Shown in pieces: positions 5,824 to 14,167 of a stretch of 32,396 nt of DNA. The stretch spans positions 1 through 32,396 of the forward strand of contig CAJCIQ010000171.1 of NCBI GenBank assembly GCA_903970475.1, given 5' to 3'. Position 1 is the first letter of the stretch. Each line of letters opens with the position of its first letter. The position numbers and the translations under genes were made by a program. The notes beneath the pieces were generated by a model that was not told the origin of the DNA, ran no database searches, and saw only the letters and a program-made list of their open reading frames with translations. This DNA is from Beijerinckiaceae bacterium (GTDB lineage: Bacteria; Bacteroidota; Bacteroidia; Chitinophagales; Chitinophagaceae).

Positions 5824-8163
5824 CTACAACGTAAACGTATTCTCTCCTCCCTTCAGCAAATACCTCTTTCCCTTCCAAACCAGGGTCCCGGTAACGGAGG
5901 CAGGAAGCGTAACCCTCAGGCGCCATGCAGTCCCAGACATAGCATAGCTTACAGCAATCGTACCCGCAGGATGCGGAATAGACCCACTGGCATGTGTCAG
6001 CGCCCCTAACCGAGGCTCAATCTTCACACGGGCAAATCCGGGCGCATCACTATCAATACCCAGCACCGTCCTGAAAAACTCAATGTTAGGACTGCTGGCC
6101 CAGGCATGGCAATCAGACCTTGTGGTAGCCGGGTCAGAATATTCCGCCCAGGTGGTAAGCCCCCACTTCATATTGGTCCTCCACACATCTAACCACTTAT
6201 AATAATCATTGCCCAATCCCGCTTTAGTCAGGGCTTGGAAAAGGTAATATTTAAAATAGATCGTGCATTGAACCAAAGCCGAATCCGAAAGCAACTTACG
6301 ACCAAAGGCAGGCAGCCCAGGGCCAGTAACCATACCCGTTAGTATTGCCAAGGCGTTGGCATGTTGGGAAAAAGTTGTTTTGTCTTGTGTATCCGCATAA
6401 AGCCCACGACCAGCATCCCAGTACTTGCGCTGCACCAAAAGACGAAGCTGAGTCGCTTTCTGAGCATATAAAGTCGCATAAGCCTTCATCCCAATGCGAG
6501 ACTCTAACTGAGCAGCCCATTGATAAGCCCATAACAATTGCAGATCAAAGACCGCAGAGCTTCCGTCCGTACCCCTGGGTGTAACCCCCATACCCCAACC
6601 CTTTCCATCCGCCCAATCTACAAAGGTCCAGTAAGGCAAATGCTCAACAGAACCAGCCGAATCCTGAAAGCGTCCAAAGAAATCAAGAATGGACCTCATC
6701 CCAGGCAGCTTATCCTTCAGGAAAACACTATCCCCCCGGTACATCCAGAAGTCATAAAGCATCCCTATATACCATAGAGAAAACGTAGAAATAATCTGGG
6801 TACTGTGCGTTGGATAACGGCTAAGGGTAATACCTTCAGACAAACGGGACCTGTCCATCAGGTTAAGTGCATTGCGGGCCAACCGGTCATCCCCACTGTA
6901 ATAATAAGAGATCATCGCCTGTATCCGCGTATCGCCAATGTACTGCAATTGTTCATAGTAGGGACAGTCCGTGTAGGTCTCAAAAGCGTTCAACCGGGCC
7001 GTACGCCAACCTATATCCAGCATTTTGGGGATGCTGGTATCATCAGAGGAAAAAACGGCAGCTTGCCTGAATGGATACCCCGTAAATGTGCCATAGATAT
7101 CATTAATCACCAAGGGATCGTCCTGGGTATGAACGATCAACCTGATATATCGGAAGGTCCTAAAATTAAGGGTGGTATAGGATTGCCCGTCCAAACCATT
7201 GGAAACAAGGGTATCCTTTCTGCCCACAAAATACTTCCCCTCCACCTCATTCCGGTTTGCCTTGCGCCTGCCCTGCCTATCTACATACAAAGACTCGGCG
7301 TAGCTGAGGGAGATACCCGCGTTTTTCCCTTTACTAAACTTAATGGTCGGATACGCATTGGTCAGATAGGACTGATCCAGCAATAGCACCACCGTTGTAT
7401 TAGCCGGTATAGTCAAGGGCACACTGTCCCCGGGAAAGGTCTGGGGAACATCCATACCGCTGGCTTGCCGGCAAAAGGGGATCCGTTGATATACCAGATC
7501 CCGGGCAGGGATAGGAGACGCCACCAATTCATACCCAAATCCATCGCTCTGACCCTTCAGAGAACCACCCAATACCCTAGCCGCGTTGGGCCATCCGGCC
7601 ATATCAACCATAGCAGACTCCGCACCCATGAAAGTCTTATTCATATCCACAAACTCTCCGGTACTGGCGGCAAAGAAGCCCCACTGAGGTTGATAGGCTT
7701 TGTCCTGAACGCACTTCCAGGACTCATTGGTATTGAGGACTTCTTCTTTGCTGGAATTGCCCTGTACAATAAAGGCAGTGCGTAGGGTCATAATGGCTTC
7801 TGGGCGAAACTCAGCTTCATTCCACACGAGCGCCGCAACGGCATTTTTACCAGCCACCAGATAGGGCGCCAGATCCAGCGTCTCATAATTCCAGTTATAC
7901 AGATCACTACGTGCAGGACCAGTGGAGACCAGGGCGCCATTGACGTATAATTTATAGCGGTTATCCGCAGACACGTGGATGATAAAAGAAGAAGGCTTTC
8001 CATCTAATACAATATCCTTTCGGAAATGATATACGCCATACTCCGTGCCCGGATCATTAGGTGCGGCAATCCAACTCGCGTTCCAGGAGGAGCGCTCTCC
8101 TAGCTGGGCATCAACACCGCCTGTCGCCAGGACCAGAACGAACAGGAAAAATAAACTTTTCAT
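5824..8163 (-). CDS. Secreted alpha-L-rhamnosidase, glycoside hydrolase family 78
   Basis: This 779-residue enzyme removes terminal alpha-L-rhamnose from plant or microbial glycans. The ATG at 8163 gives a clean signal peptide (about residues 1-19, MKSLFFLFVLVLATGGVDA), so it is exported, probably to the periplasm or cell surface. N-terminal beta-sandwich domains follow (WIAAPNDP, VSADNRYKLYVNGALVSTGP). The alpha/alpha barrel contains the active-site signature DCPYYEQLQYIGDTR (residues 399-413), a known variant of the GH78 D-C-P-x-R/Y-x-E motif that supplies the acidic residues. The DCHAWASSPNIEFF stretch and a C-terminal beta domain come later. Length is usual for the family. No SusC/SusD pair is nearby, so it is not in a full polysaccharide utilisation locus. 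Confidence 0.9.
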   Translation of the reverse strand: MKSLFFLFVLVLATGGVDAQLGERSSWNASWIAAPNDPGTEYGVYHFRKDIVLDGKPSSFIIHVSADNRYKLYVNGALVSTGPARSDLYNWNYETLDLAPYLVAGKNAVAALVWNEAEFRPEAIMTLRTAFIVQGNSSKEEVLNTNESWKCVQDKAYQPQWGFFAASTGEFVDMNKTFMGAESAMVDMAGWPNAARVLGGSLKGQSDGFGYELVASPIPARDLVYQRIPFCRQASGMDVPQTFPGDSVPLTIPANTTVVLLLDQSYLTNAYPTIKFSKGKNAGISLSYAESLYVDRQGRRKANRNEVEGKYFVGRKDTLVSNGLDGQSYTTLNFRTFRYIRLIVHTQDDPLVINDIYGTFTGYPFRQAAVFSSDDTSIPKMLDIGWRTARLNAFETYTDCPYYEQLQYIGDTRIQAMISYYYSGDDRLARNALNLMDRSRLSEGITLSRYPTHSTQIISTFSLWYIGMLYDFWMYRGDSVFLKDKLPGMRSILDFFGRFQDSAGSVEHLPYWTFVDWADGKGWGMGVTPRGTDGSSAVFDLQLLWAYQWAAQLESRIGMKAYATLYAQKATQLRLLVQRKYWDAGRGLYADTQDKTTFSQHANALAILTGMVTGPGLPAFGRKLLSDSALVQCTIYFKYYLFQALTKAGLGNDYYKWLDVWRTNMKWGLTTWAEYSDPATTRSDCHAWASSPNIEFFRTVLGIDSDAPGFARVKIEPRLGALTHASGSIPHPAGTIAVSYAMSGTAWRLRVTLPASVTGTLVWKGKRYLLKGGENTFTL

Positions 8164-8331
8164 ATGCAATACGTGTAAGTGCGGACCTAATGTTAGATAA
8201 ATATAATCAGTCAGCCATCCTGGACCGTCCTATACGCCTAAATGCCCCCCAGTATATTTCAGCACAACTCCCGTAGATTTGGTTATGTCCCCCTTCCTGC
8301 TGACCTGGAGCTTTGCTAAAAATTAGTCACG

Positions 8332-9225
8332 ATGAATATAATAGTAACAGGATCTCTAGGACATATCAGCAAGCCCCTTGCCCAGACACTGGTTCAACAG
8401 GGGCATTCCATTACCGTGATCAGCAGCGACCCCTCAAAGAAATCAGTGATTGAGCGCCTGGGTGGAAAACCCGCCATTGGCTCCATAGAGGACGTTGAAT
8501 TTCTAACGGACGTATTCAATGGCGCCGATGCCATCTATAGCATGATCCCTCCCCGAACCTATGCAACACCAGGCTTCGATGTGTACGGATACTGTCAGCA
8601 AATAGCAGACAACTATGCCCAGGCCATTTTGAATGCGGGCGTTACAAGGTTGGTCCATTTAAGCAGTATTGGTGCAGACGTGGAAAAGGGCTCAGGATTA
8701 CTTCGCCTTCACTATAACGCAGAACATACCCTGGGTAATCTTTCAGGTGTAGACATTACCTTCATGCGACCTGTAGGCTTTTATTATAACCTGCTGGCCT
8801 TTATTCCCATGATCCGGAGCACAGGCTTTATTGCCACCAACTACGGTGCCGAAGACAGTGGCCCCTGGGTATCTCCCCTGGACATAGCAGATGCCATAGC
8901 AGATGAAATCCAAACACCCCTTTCTGGGAGGAAGGTAAGGTACGTAGCCAGTGAAGAACTTACCTGCAACCAGGTAGCCTCCATCCTGGGGGAAGCCATT
9001 GGTAAGCCAGACCTGAAGTGGATCCGCATTCCAGATGAGCAGATGGAGCAAGGGCTGATTGCGGGAGGGTTTAGCCCGGCCATCGCCCAAGGTATGGTAG
9101 AAATGTATGCAGGCCTGAGAAGCGGACTTCTAAGGGCGGAATATTATAAAAACCGGCCAACACTGGGGAAAGTGAAACTGAAAGACTTTGCCAAAGAATT
9201 TGCAGCGGCCTATAACCAAAACTAA
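8332..9225 (+). CDS. NmrA-like NAD(P)-binding protein (atypical short-chain dehydrogenase)
   Basis: This 297-residue protein has a Rossmann fold. The N-terminus IIVTGSLGHISKPLAQTLVQ carries the G-x-x-G-x-I/x-x type dinucleotide motif, followed by VISSDPSKKS where the adenosine ribose is bound. VTRLVHLSSIGADV and DITFMRPVGFYYN match NmrA/NAD(P)H azoreductase-like proteins (family pattern L-R-P-x-x-F-x-x-N). The classical SDR Y-x-x-x-K catalytic pair is not evident, as usual for NmrA proteins, which sense or use NAD(P)(H). An AraC-family regulator gene follows 18 bases downstream and may respond to the same signal. The substrate is unknown. Confidence 0.82.
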   Translation: MNIIVTGSLGHISKPLAQTLVQQGHSITVISSDPSKKSVIERLGGKPAIGSIEDVEFLTDVFNGADAIYSMIPPRTYATPGFDVYGYCQQIADNYAQAILNAGVTRLVHLSSIGADVEKGSGLLRLHYNAEHTLGNLSGVDITFMRPVGFYYNLLAFIPMIRSTGFIATNYGAEDSGPWVSPLDIADAIADEIQTPLSGRKVRYVASEELTCNQVASILGEAIGKPDLKWIRIPDEQMEQGLIAGGFSPAIAQGMVEMYAGLRSGLLRAEYYKNRPTLGKVKLKDFAKEFAAAYNQN

Positions 9226-9243
9226 AACCCCGACCTTTGTACC

Positions 9244-10164
9244 ATGCCCAATAGCGCTCCATTAAGGATAAAATCCATCACGGAATTTCACCAACTCAAG
9301 GAGCTTCCTAAACCAAAGCATCCCCTGATAAGTTTGGTGAATATGGAAACGATGAAGCTGATCTTCCCACCAAATGTGGTGAGTGCCTCCTTCGACTTTT
9401 ATTATATAGCCCTGAAACGCAACTTCAAGGCTAAAATAAAATATGGTCAGCACGAGTACGAAAGTGAAGATGGACTCATGACCTTTATGGGACCAGGGCA
9501 GGTCATCCGCGTGGAAGTAGTCAAGCAGCAGCATGGTCAACCGACCGGATGGATGTTGTTCATCCATCCGGACTTTTTATGGAAAACCCCGTTGGCAAAA
9601 AAGATCAAGGAATATGAGTATTTCGGATACTCTGTGTACGAGGGTTTGTTCCTTTCCGAAGAGGAAGAACAAATCATCACCCATATTATCAGGAACATAG
9701 AACGGGAATACTGCGCTAACATAGACAGGTTTAGTCAGGATATCATCATTGCCCAGTTGGAAACGCTGCTGACGTATGCAGACAGGTTTTACCAACGTCA
9801 GTTTCTCACCAGGAAAATTTCCAGCCATAAAATCCTGGAAAAGCTGGAGGACCTATTGGATCAATATTTCAAGGACGATCTTCTTACCATCAATGGCATA
9901 CCCTCTGTCATCTATGTGTCTAATGCACTGAACATTTCACCTAATTACCTTAGCAGCCTTTTGAAAGCCCTCACAGGCAAGAGCACACTCCAGCATATTC
10001 ACGACAAGTTAATCGAGAAGGCCAAAGAACGACTATCCACTACTGACCTGTCTGTGAGCGAAATCGCCTACGAATTGGGATTCGATTACCCCCAGACATT
10101 CAGCAAACTTTTCAAGACCTACACCAACTTATCGCCATTAGCCTTCAGACAGTCGTTCAACTAA
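9244..10164 (+). CDS. AraC-family transcriptional regulator
   Basis: This 306-residue protein has an N-terminal cupin-like effector domain (about 20-180; SITEFHQLKELPKPKHPLIS is a common opening in Bacteroidota AraC proteins). Its C-terminal domain is a double helix-turn-helix (about 200-306): first helix pair around SNALNISPNYLSSLLKALTG, second pair LSVSEIAYELGFDYPQTFSK followed by LFKTYTNLSPLAFRQ. The second matches the AraC signature (E-I-A-x-x-L-G-F-x-x-x-x-x-F-x-x-x-F-K). It probably activates or represses the adjacent NmrA-like gene or the downstream oxidoreductase. A GACCTTTG sequence (one mismatch to the -7 box) lies only four bases before the start. Confidence 0.92.
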   Translation: MPNSAPLRIKSITEFHQLKELPKPKHPLISLVNMETMKLIFPPNVVSASFDFYYIALKRNFKAKIKYGQHEYESEDGLMTFMGPGQVIRVEVVKQQHGQPTGWMLFIHPDFLWKTPLAKKIKEYEYFGYSVYEGLFLSEEEEQIITHIIRNIEREYCANIDRFSQDIIIAQLETLLTYADRFYQRQFLTRKISSHKILEKLEDLLDQYFKDDLLTINGIPSVIYVSNALNISPNYLSSLLKALTGKSTLQHIHDKLIEKAKERLSTTDLSVSEIAYELGFDYPQTFSKLFKTYTNLSPLAFRQSFN

Positions 10165-10270
10165 GCCGACTGAGGAGGCGTGGCGGCCCAACGGGTGCGT
10201 GCCGCGCGCATTATTTGATTTGTATAATTTATTATTTGATCTACCGTCGCAGGTTCCGGTGTCGCCCCAA

Positions 10271-10278
10271 TAGCTTTG
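10271..10278 (+). promoter_or_regulatory. Bacteroidota -7 promoter box TAGCTTTG
   Basis: TAGCTTTG is an exact TAnnTTTG match 24 bases before the ATG at 10303, in the gap after the AraC gene. No well-spaced TTTG -33 partner is visible (the nearest, at 10235, is too far). It supports the ATG at 10303 over an in-frame TTG at 10276 that would overlap the box. Confidence 0.4.
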
Positions 10279-10302
10279 TATGTAAATCAATCAGCCTTAC
10301 AT

Positions 10303-11274
10303 ATGAATGCGCTAATTTTCGATACAGTTGGAAAACCAATCGACATCCTGCAACTCAAACAAGTTCCAAAACCAACACCTAAGAAGGGCGAGTTACTGGT
10401 TAAGGTATCCGCTGCCCCCATCAACCCCAATGACTATGTTTTTATGGAGGGTACCTACCGCTTCAAACCAACCTTTCCGCAAACAGCAGGATTGGAAGGA
10501 TTTGGTATTATAGAAGAGGCAGGAGAAGGCGTAAGCCTGCTCAAAGGAAGCCTGGTCGCCTTTATGGGCATGGGAACCTGGGCAGAATATACGATCGTCC
10601 CTGAGCAGGATGCTTTTCCATTGCCCAATCAGTTTCCCATTCAAAGAGCAGCCCAATTCGTCTTGAATCCTTTCACCGCAACAGGACTACTCGATGTCTC
10701 CCGGGTCGGGCCCGGTGGCTATTTATTGATGAATGCAGGTAATTCCGCCCTTTCCCAGATCATTGCCCAAATGGCCATCAGCAAAGGGATACACCCCATC
10801 CTAGTTGTCAGGACCAATTCCGTAGCAGAAGAATTAAGGTACCTGGGCGCTGATGTGTTGGTCTACGATAAGGAGGGCCTTCCTGCAAAGGTCCTGGAAG
10901 TGACCGGAGGAAAAGGGGCTCAGGCTGCCTTAGATTCCATTGGCGGCGAATTCGGTGAGGCCATATTAAGCAGTCTGGGTCCGGATGGAATATTCATTAC
11001 CATGGGCCGCATGCTTTCCAAAAGTATCGTCGTCAATACCGATCTGCTATTATACAAAGGCATCACCCTCCGGGGTTTTGGCATCAGAGGTTGGATGGCC
11101 GCTAAAACCCGGAATCAATTGCTGGAAACCTCCCAAGAACTGATTCCCTTAATCCAGGATCCCAAATTTCAATTACCTGTGGCGGGGGAATTTCCTATCC
11201 AATCCTACAAAGAAGCCATTCGGCTCAACGAGCAACCTGGTAAGCCAGGAAAGGTTATCTTCAGGTTCGCATAG
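10303..11274 (+). CDS. Medium-chain (MDR) NAD(P)-dependent oxidoreductase, MECR/quinone-reductase-like
   Basis: This 323-residue protein has an N-terminal GroES-like domain (VKVSAAPINPNDYVFMEGTY; GLEGFGIIEEAGEGV) and a Rossmann domain with NPFTATGLLDV, then GGYLLMNAGNSALSQIIAQM, which resembles the N-A-x-N-S-x-V-G-Q motif of trans-2-enoyl-CoA reductases (MECR/ETR). The catalytic and structural zinc cysteines of alcohol dehydrogenases are absent, so it is a zinc-free reductase of an activated double bond or quinone. The substrate cannot be read from the sequence. The start at 10303 fits the family start (MNALIFDTVGKP). A Crp/Fnr regulator gene follows 46 bases later. Confidence 0.82.
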   Translation: MNALIFDTVGKPIDILQLKQVPKPTPKKGELLVKVSAAPINPNDYVFMEGTYRFKPTFPQTAGLEGFGIIEEAGEGVSLLKGSLVAFMGMGTWAEYTIVPEQDAFPLPNQFPIQRAAQFVLNPFTATGLLDVSRVGPGGYLLMNAGNSALSQIIAQMAISKGIHPILVVRTNSVAEELRYLGADVLVYDKEGLPAKVLEVTGGKGAQAALDSIGGEFGEAILSSLGPDGIFITMGRMLSKSIVVNTDLLLYKGITLRGFGIRGWMAAKTRNQLLETSQELIPLIQDPKFQLPVAGEFPIQSYKEAIRLNEQPGKPGKVIFRFA

Positions 11275-11320
11275 GTCCGGCCATGCCCAATCGCATACCC
11301 GCGCCCTAGCGCACGCCATT

Positions 11321-11893
11321 ATGTTCGATCAATTCCGGGAACGGTTTCCCCTGCTCAATCATAAGTGGGATGAGTATATTGATCTCTATCACCGCATAGA
11401 GGTTCCGGCCAAGACCATTTTGCTAAAGGAAGGGGAAACCTCCAATAAGGCCTATATGATTGAAAAGGGCTGTCTGAGGGCTTGGTTCTACCGCAAGGAC
11501 AAAGACATCACTTTTCAGTTTTTCTTCGAAAACGAAGGCATTTCCTCTACCGAAAGTTTTCGGAAAAGGATACCCAGCTTCATTACCATAGAAACCCTTG
11601 AGCCCTCTGTACTACACTGGATCAGCAAGGATAACCTGGACAAGATCATGGAGGAGACCATGGAAATCCCGGAAATGAGGAAGTGGATGATGGATATCCT
11701 GTTTGAACGTCAGGCCCACTATATGCATCAATTTTTATCCCTTATCCGGGACACCCCTACCGAACGCTACCTGAGCCTGATCAAGGACAAACCCCATATC
11801 CTCCAACGTGTGCCTCAACAATACATAGCTTCCTATTTAGGGATTACCCCCGTATCACTTAGCCGTATCCGTAAAAAAGTGAGCGGCCACTAA
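11321..11893 (+). CDS. Crp/Fnr-family transcriptional regulator
   Basis: This 190-residue protein has an N-terminal cyclic-nucleotide-binding-like beta roll (about 25-110; IEVPAKTILLKEGETSNKAYMIEKGCLR) and a C-terminal helix-turn-helix (about 160-186; VPQQYIASYLGITPVSLSRI). It lacks the cysteines of an iron-sulphur FNR and the full cAMP-binding signature, like most short Bacteroidota members of this group. The recognition helix reads T-P-V-S-L-S-R, without the R-E-T that contacts TGTGA in E. coli CRP, so it should bind a different operator from the regulator at 25336. It sits between two MDR oxidoreductase genes, which are its probable targets. Confidence 0.9.
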   Translation: MFDQFRERFPLLNHKWDEYIDLYHRIEVPAKTILLKEGETSNKAYMIEKGCLRAWFYRKDKDITFQFFFENEGISSTESFRKRIPSFITIETLEPSVLHWISKDNLDKIMEETMEIPEMRKWMMDILFERQAHYMHQFLSLIRDTPTERYLSLIKDKPHILQRVPQQYIASYLGITPVSLSRIRKKVSGH

Positions 11894-11984
11894 CCGGCGG
11901 TCTGTTACCAGGCAGGGCGCCCTTTCTTATCTTTTGTTATTTTCTTCTCGGCGCCTTCCATGGACATTTGTAAAAAACAAAGCT

Positions 11985-12941
11985 ATGAAAGCAGCCATCA
12001 TCCATTCTTTCGGACAAACGCCCCAGATCGAAGACTTCTCTGATCCAGTGGCCAAAGAAGAAGAGACCCTTATTCAGGTAAAAGCCAGCGTACTGGAAAA
12101 CTTTGATAAGCTCACCGTTAGCGGCAACCACTATTCCAGCGGGCATCTATTCCCCGCCTTCCCAGCCATAGTAGGCACGGATGGGATTGGCCTGACAGAG
12201 GATGGCAAGATGGTAGGCTTCGGCAACATGAGACCACCCTTTGGATCCTTCGCTGAAAAAGCAGCGGCTGGATTCACCGTACCCATTCCTGACGGCATTG
12301 ACCCTGCCCAGGCCGCAGCCATGCCCGCTTCCATTCTGACCTCTATGCTCCCGCTTAAATACTCAACCCTATTAAAACCGGGAGAAACGGTATTCATCAA
12401 CGGAGCCACCGGCGTGTCTGGACGAATAGCTGTACAGGTAGCCAAAATGTTAGGGGCATCCAGGGTAATAGGAACAGGAAGAAATCCTCATTCCCTGGCG
12501 CTACTGAGCCAACTCGGTGTCGATGAAGTGATTGACCTGACACAACCCGATGACCTTTTAAAGCAGGCCTTCAAAAAATCGGCTGGCGAAATCGACATCA
12601 TCCTGGACTTCCTATGGGGCCATCCCGCCGAAGTACTCCTGAGCGCCTTTATCCCCAACTATGCCGGATTTCCCAAAAAACTCGTCCGCTATGTTCAGGT
12701 AGGGGAGTCCGCCGGATCCCACATCACCATTCCCGCATCCGTATTGCGCACCTCCGGCGTGTCCATGGTCGGTGCCGCCCCCCTGAACATGGACATTCTT
12801 GCCCAGGAAATGGCCCAGATATGGAATGGGATCAGGGATGGAAAATTTTATATGGATATCGAACGGGTTCCCCTTTCCGACATACAACAAGCTTGGGACA
12901 GGAAAGGCCTTGAAGGAAAAAGACTGGTGATCATGCCCTGA
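11985..12941 (+). CDS. MDR-family NAD(P)-dependent oxidoreductase, quinone-reductase-like
   Basis: This 318-residue protein starts at the ATG at 11985 (MKAAIIHSFGQTP), the usual family start; an in-frame TTG at 11934 adds an unlikely 17-residue extension. It has an N-terminal GroES-like domain (GTDGIGLTEDGKMVGFGNMR), then a Rossmann domain with PGETVFINGATGVSGRIAVQ, the A/G-x-x-G-x-x-G nucleotide motif of quinone oxidoreductases. There are no zinc ligands. It is the second zinc-free MDR enzyme within 2 kb, with a Crp/Fnr gene between them, which suggests joint control. A 10-bp palindrome (AGGGCGCCCT) and the AT-rich TTTGTAAAAAACAAA lie in its upstream gap and could be regulator sites. Confidence 0.85.
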   Translation: MKAAIIHSFGQTPQIEDFSDPVAKEEETLIQVKASVLENFDKLTVSGNHYSSGHLFPAFPAIVGTDGIGLTEDGKMVGFGNMRPPFGSFAEKAAAGFTVPIPDGIDPAQAAAMPASILTSMLPLKYSTLLKPGETVFINGATGVSGRIAVQVAKMLGASRVIGTGRNPHSLALLSQLGVDEVIDLTQPDDLLKQAFKKSAGEIDIILDFLWGHPAEVLLSAFIPNYAGFPKKLVRYVQVGESAGSHITIPASVLRTSGVSMVGAAPLNMDILAQEMAQIWNGIRDGKFYMDIERVPLSDIQQAWDRKGLEGKRLVIMP

Positions 12942-12958
12942 TTTTAGAAGCGCGTCCC

Positions 12959-13735
12959 TCAATAGCACAACCAGACCACCTCTCCAATTACAATCATAGC
13001 AGGATGCTGCAATCCAGCCTGATCTGCCATGCGCACCAGATCCTTCACCTGACCCACCACCTTCTTTTTGTTGTCCATGGAAGCATGTTGAATGATGGCC
13101 GCGGGCATGCAACCTTTTGATTGCTCAATGTATATGTTGGCTATAGCCTCCAGTTTTTTCATACCCATGTATATAACCACCGTTGCCTTACTTTCAATAG
13201 CCCTGGTTAGGTCTTCACATAAGTCAGCAGATGCCTTGGTGCCTGTGAGCATCCAGACACTCTCGCTAACACCCTGGTGGGTGAGCGGAATATCTTCCAT
13301 ACCTATAGCCTGCATGGCGGTAATGCCAGGGATATAGCTTGCCTTCAATCCGTTGGCACGGGCGAACATCAGTTCTTCCATCCCCCGTCCGAATATATAT
13401 GGATCTCCCCCCTTAAGCCTAACCACACAGCCCTTCTCCCTGGCCTTTTTGACCAAAATCCTATGTATATCTTCCTGTAACGTATGTGTTCCATAGGGCT
13501 GTTTCCCCACATAAATTTTTTCTGCCCAAGCAGGAGCATAAGCCAATAGCTCCTCATTGATCAGGTTATCATACATGACTACTTCTGCTCTTTGCAAAGC
13601 CTTTACGGCTTTCAGGCTGATTAACTCCGGGTCCCCAGGGCCCGCACCAACCACGATTAACTCAGGAATAATTACCATCCGTGCCTGGACCTCCCTACCC
13701 ATATAATCCTGTTCAGATGCGAAGTAAGCATTCAT
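12959..13735 (-). CDS. cobA: Uroporphyrinogen-III C-methyltransferase
   Basis: This 258-residue SAM-dependent enzyme methylates uroporphyrinogen III at C2 and C7 to precorrin-2, the branch point to sirohaem (and cobalamin). Motifs: IVVGAGPGDPELISLKAVKA at about residues 26-45, the conserved loop VVRLKGGDPYIFGRGMEEL, and SYIPGITAMQAIGM. Length matches stand-alone CobA/SumT rather than the fused CysG. The N-terminus has about 24 residues before the core, and the start at 13735 is the first ATG. In Bacteroidota this gene often sits with nitrite or sulphite reductase genes, which need sirohaem; none are in the window. A relic of a Crp/Fnr regulator lies just upstream on the other strand. Confidence 0.93.
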   Translation of the reverse strand: MNAYFASEQDYMGREVQARMVIIPELIVVGAGPGDPELISLKAVKALQRAEVVMYDNLINEELLAYAPAWAEKIYVGKQPYGTHTLQEDIHRILVKKAREKGCVVRLKGGDPYIFGRGMEELMFARANGLKASYIPGITAMQAIGMEDIPLTHQGVSESVWMLTGTKASADLCEDLTRAIESKATVVIYMGMKKLEAIANIYIEQSKGCMPAAIIQHASMDNKKKVVGQVKDLVRMADQAGLQHPAMIVIGEVVWLCY

Positions 13736-13851
13736 TGGTTAAACTGTTTTTGATACATTTGAATACATGACCACCTCCCCACAAACATGGGGGAGAGGAC
13801 AGGGCTCAATTTTTTCGCGGGCGAACTAGAGGAATCTGAAAACAACTACTT

Positions 13852-13995
13852 ATGAAACTGCATTCCAGGGTACTCACAGAACTTGCCAAGGAAGATTTAA
13901 TACATGTAGAAGGGAAAAACATTACCCTGCTTCATCCAGATCAGCTTCAGAATTCATGGATAATATTATTATTTCTACTATGCTTGTTTTCATGA
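13852..13995 (+). pseudogene. Crp/Fnr-family regulator, C-terminal relic
   Basis: The 47-codon frame reads MKLHSRVLTELAKEDLIHVE, then GKNITLLHPDQL, before running into AT-rich sequence. This is the end of a Crp/Fnr winged helix (family pattern S-R-V-L-x-E-L-x-x-E-G-x-I-x-V-x-G-K-x-I-x-I-L-D/H). The sensor domain and most of the helix-turn-helix are missing upstream. In related genomes a Crp/Fnr regulator commonly neighbours sirohaem and nitrite genes, so this may be what remains of the regulator of the divergent cobA. It is unlikely to be functional. Confidence 0.55.
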
Positions 13996-14167
13996 TAATA
14001 TTAGTAGAATTATTGAAATAAATCAAAGATTTAGCTTATTTTTTTAAATAAAATCGACTAAAAATATCGTATTATTTTTATTTATAATAAAAAATCTCTA
14101 AAGGGTTAATCCATCGTAAAAGCGCTCATTTTGTGCGCTTAATCTCATTTTTTTATATCTTTTTGCC
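13996..14167. promoter_or_regulatory. Very AT-rich upstream region of the YaiO-like gene, with a short hairpin
   Basis: This spacer is strikingly AT-rich compared with its surroundings and ends directly at the start of the YaiO-like gene. It contains an inverted repeat with arms AAGCGC (14120-14125) and GCGCTT (14135-14140) around the loop TCATTTTGT, which could be an operator or RNA hairpin. TATATCTTTTTG sits just before the ATG and is close to, but not an exact match for, TAnnTTTG. Confidence 0.35.

Noticed and set aside
6805..7386. Long plus-strand frame (193 codons)
   Set aside because: Antisense to the well-supported GH78 gene; no family resemblance.
12612..13112. Minus-strand frame of 166 codons rich in Gly and His
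   Set aside because: Shadow across the ends of the MDR oxidoreductase and cobA genes; low-complexity composition typical of an antisense frame.
13956..14020. AT-rich repeated TAATATTA and CTACTA/TAGTAG motifs
   Set aside because: Imperfect and in very AT-rich DNA, where such inverted repeats arise by chance.
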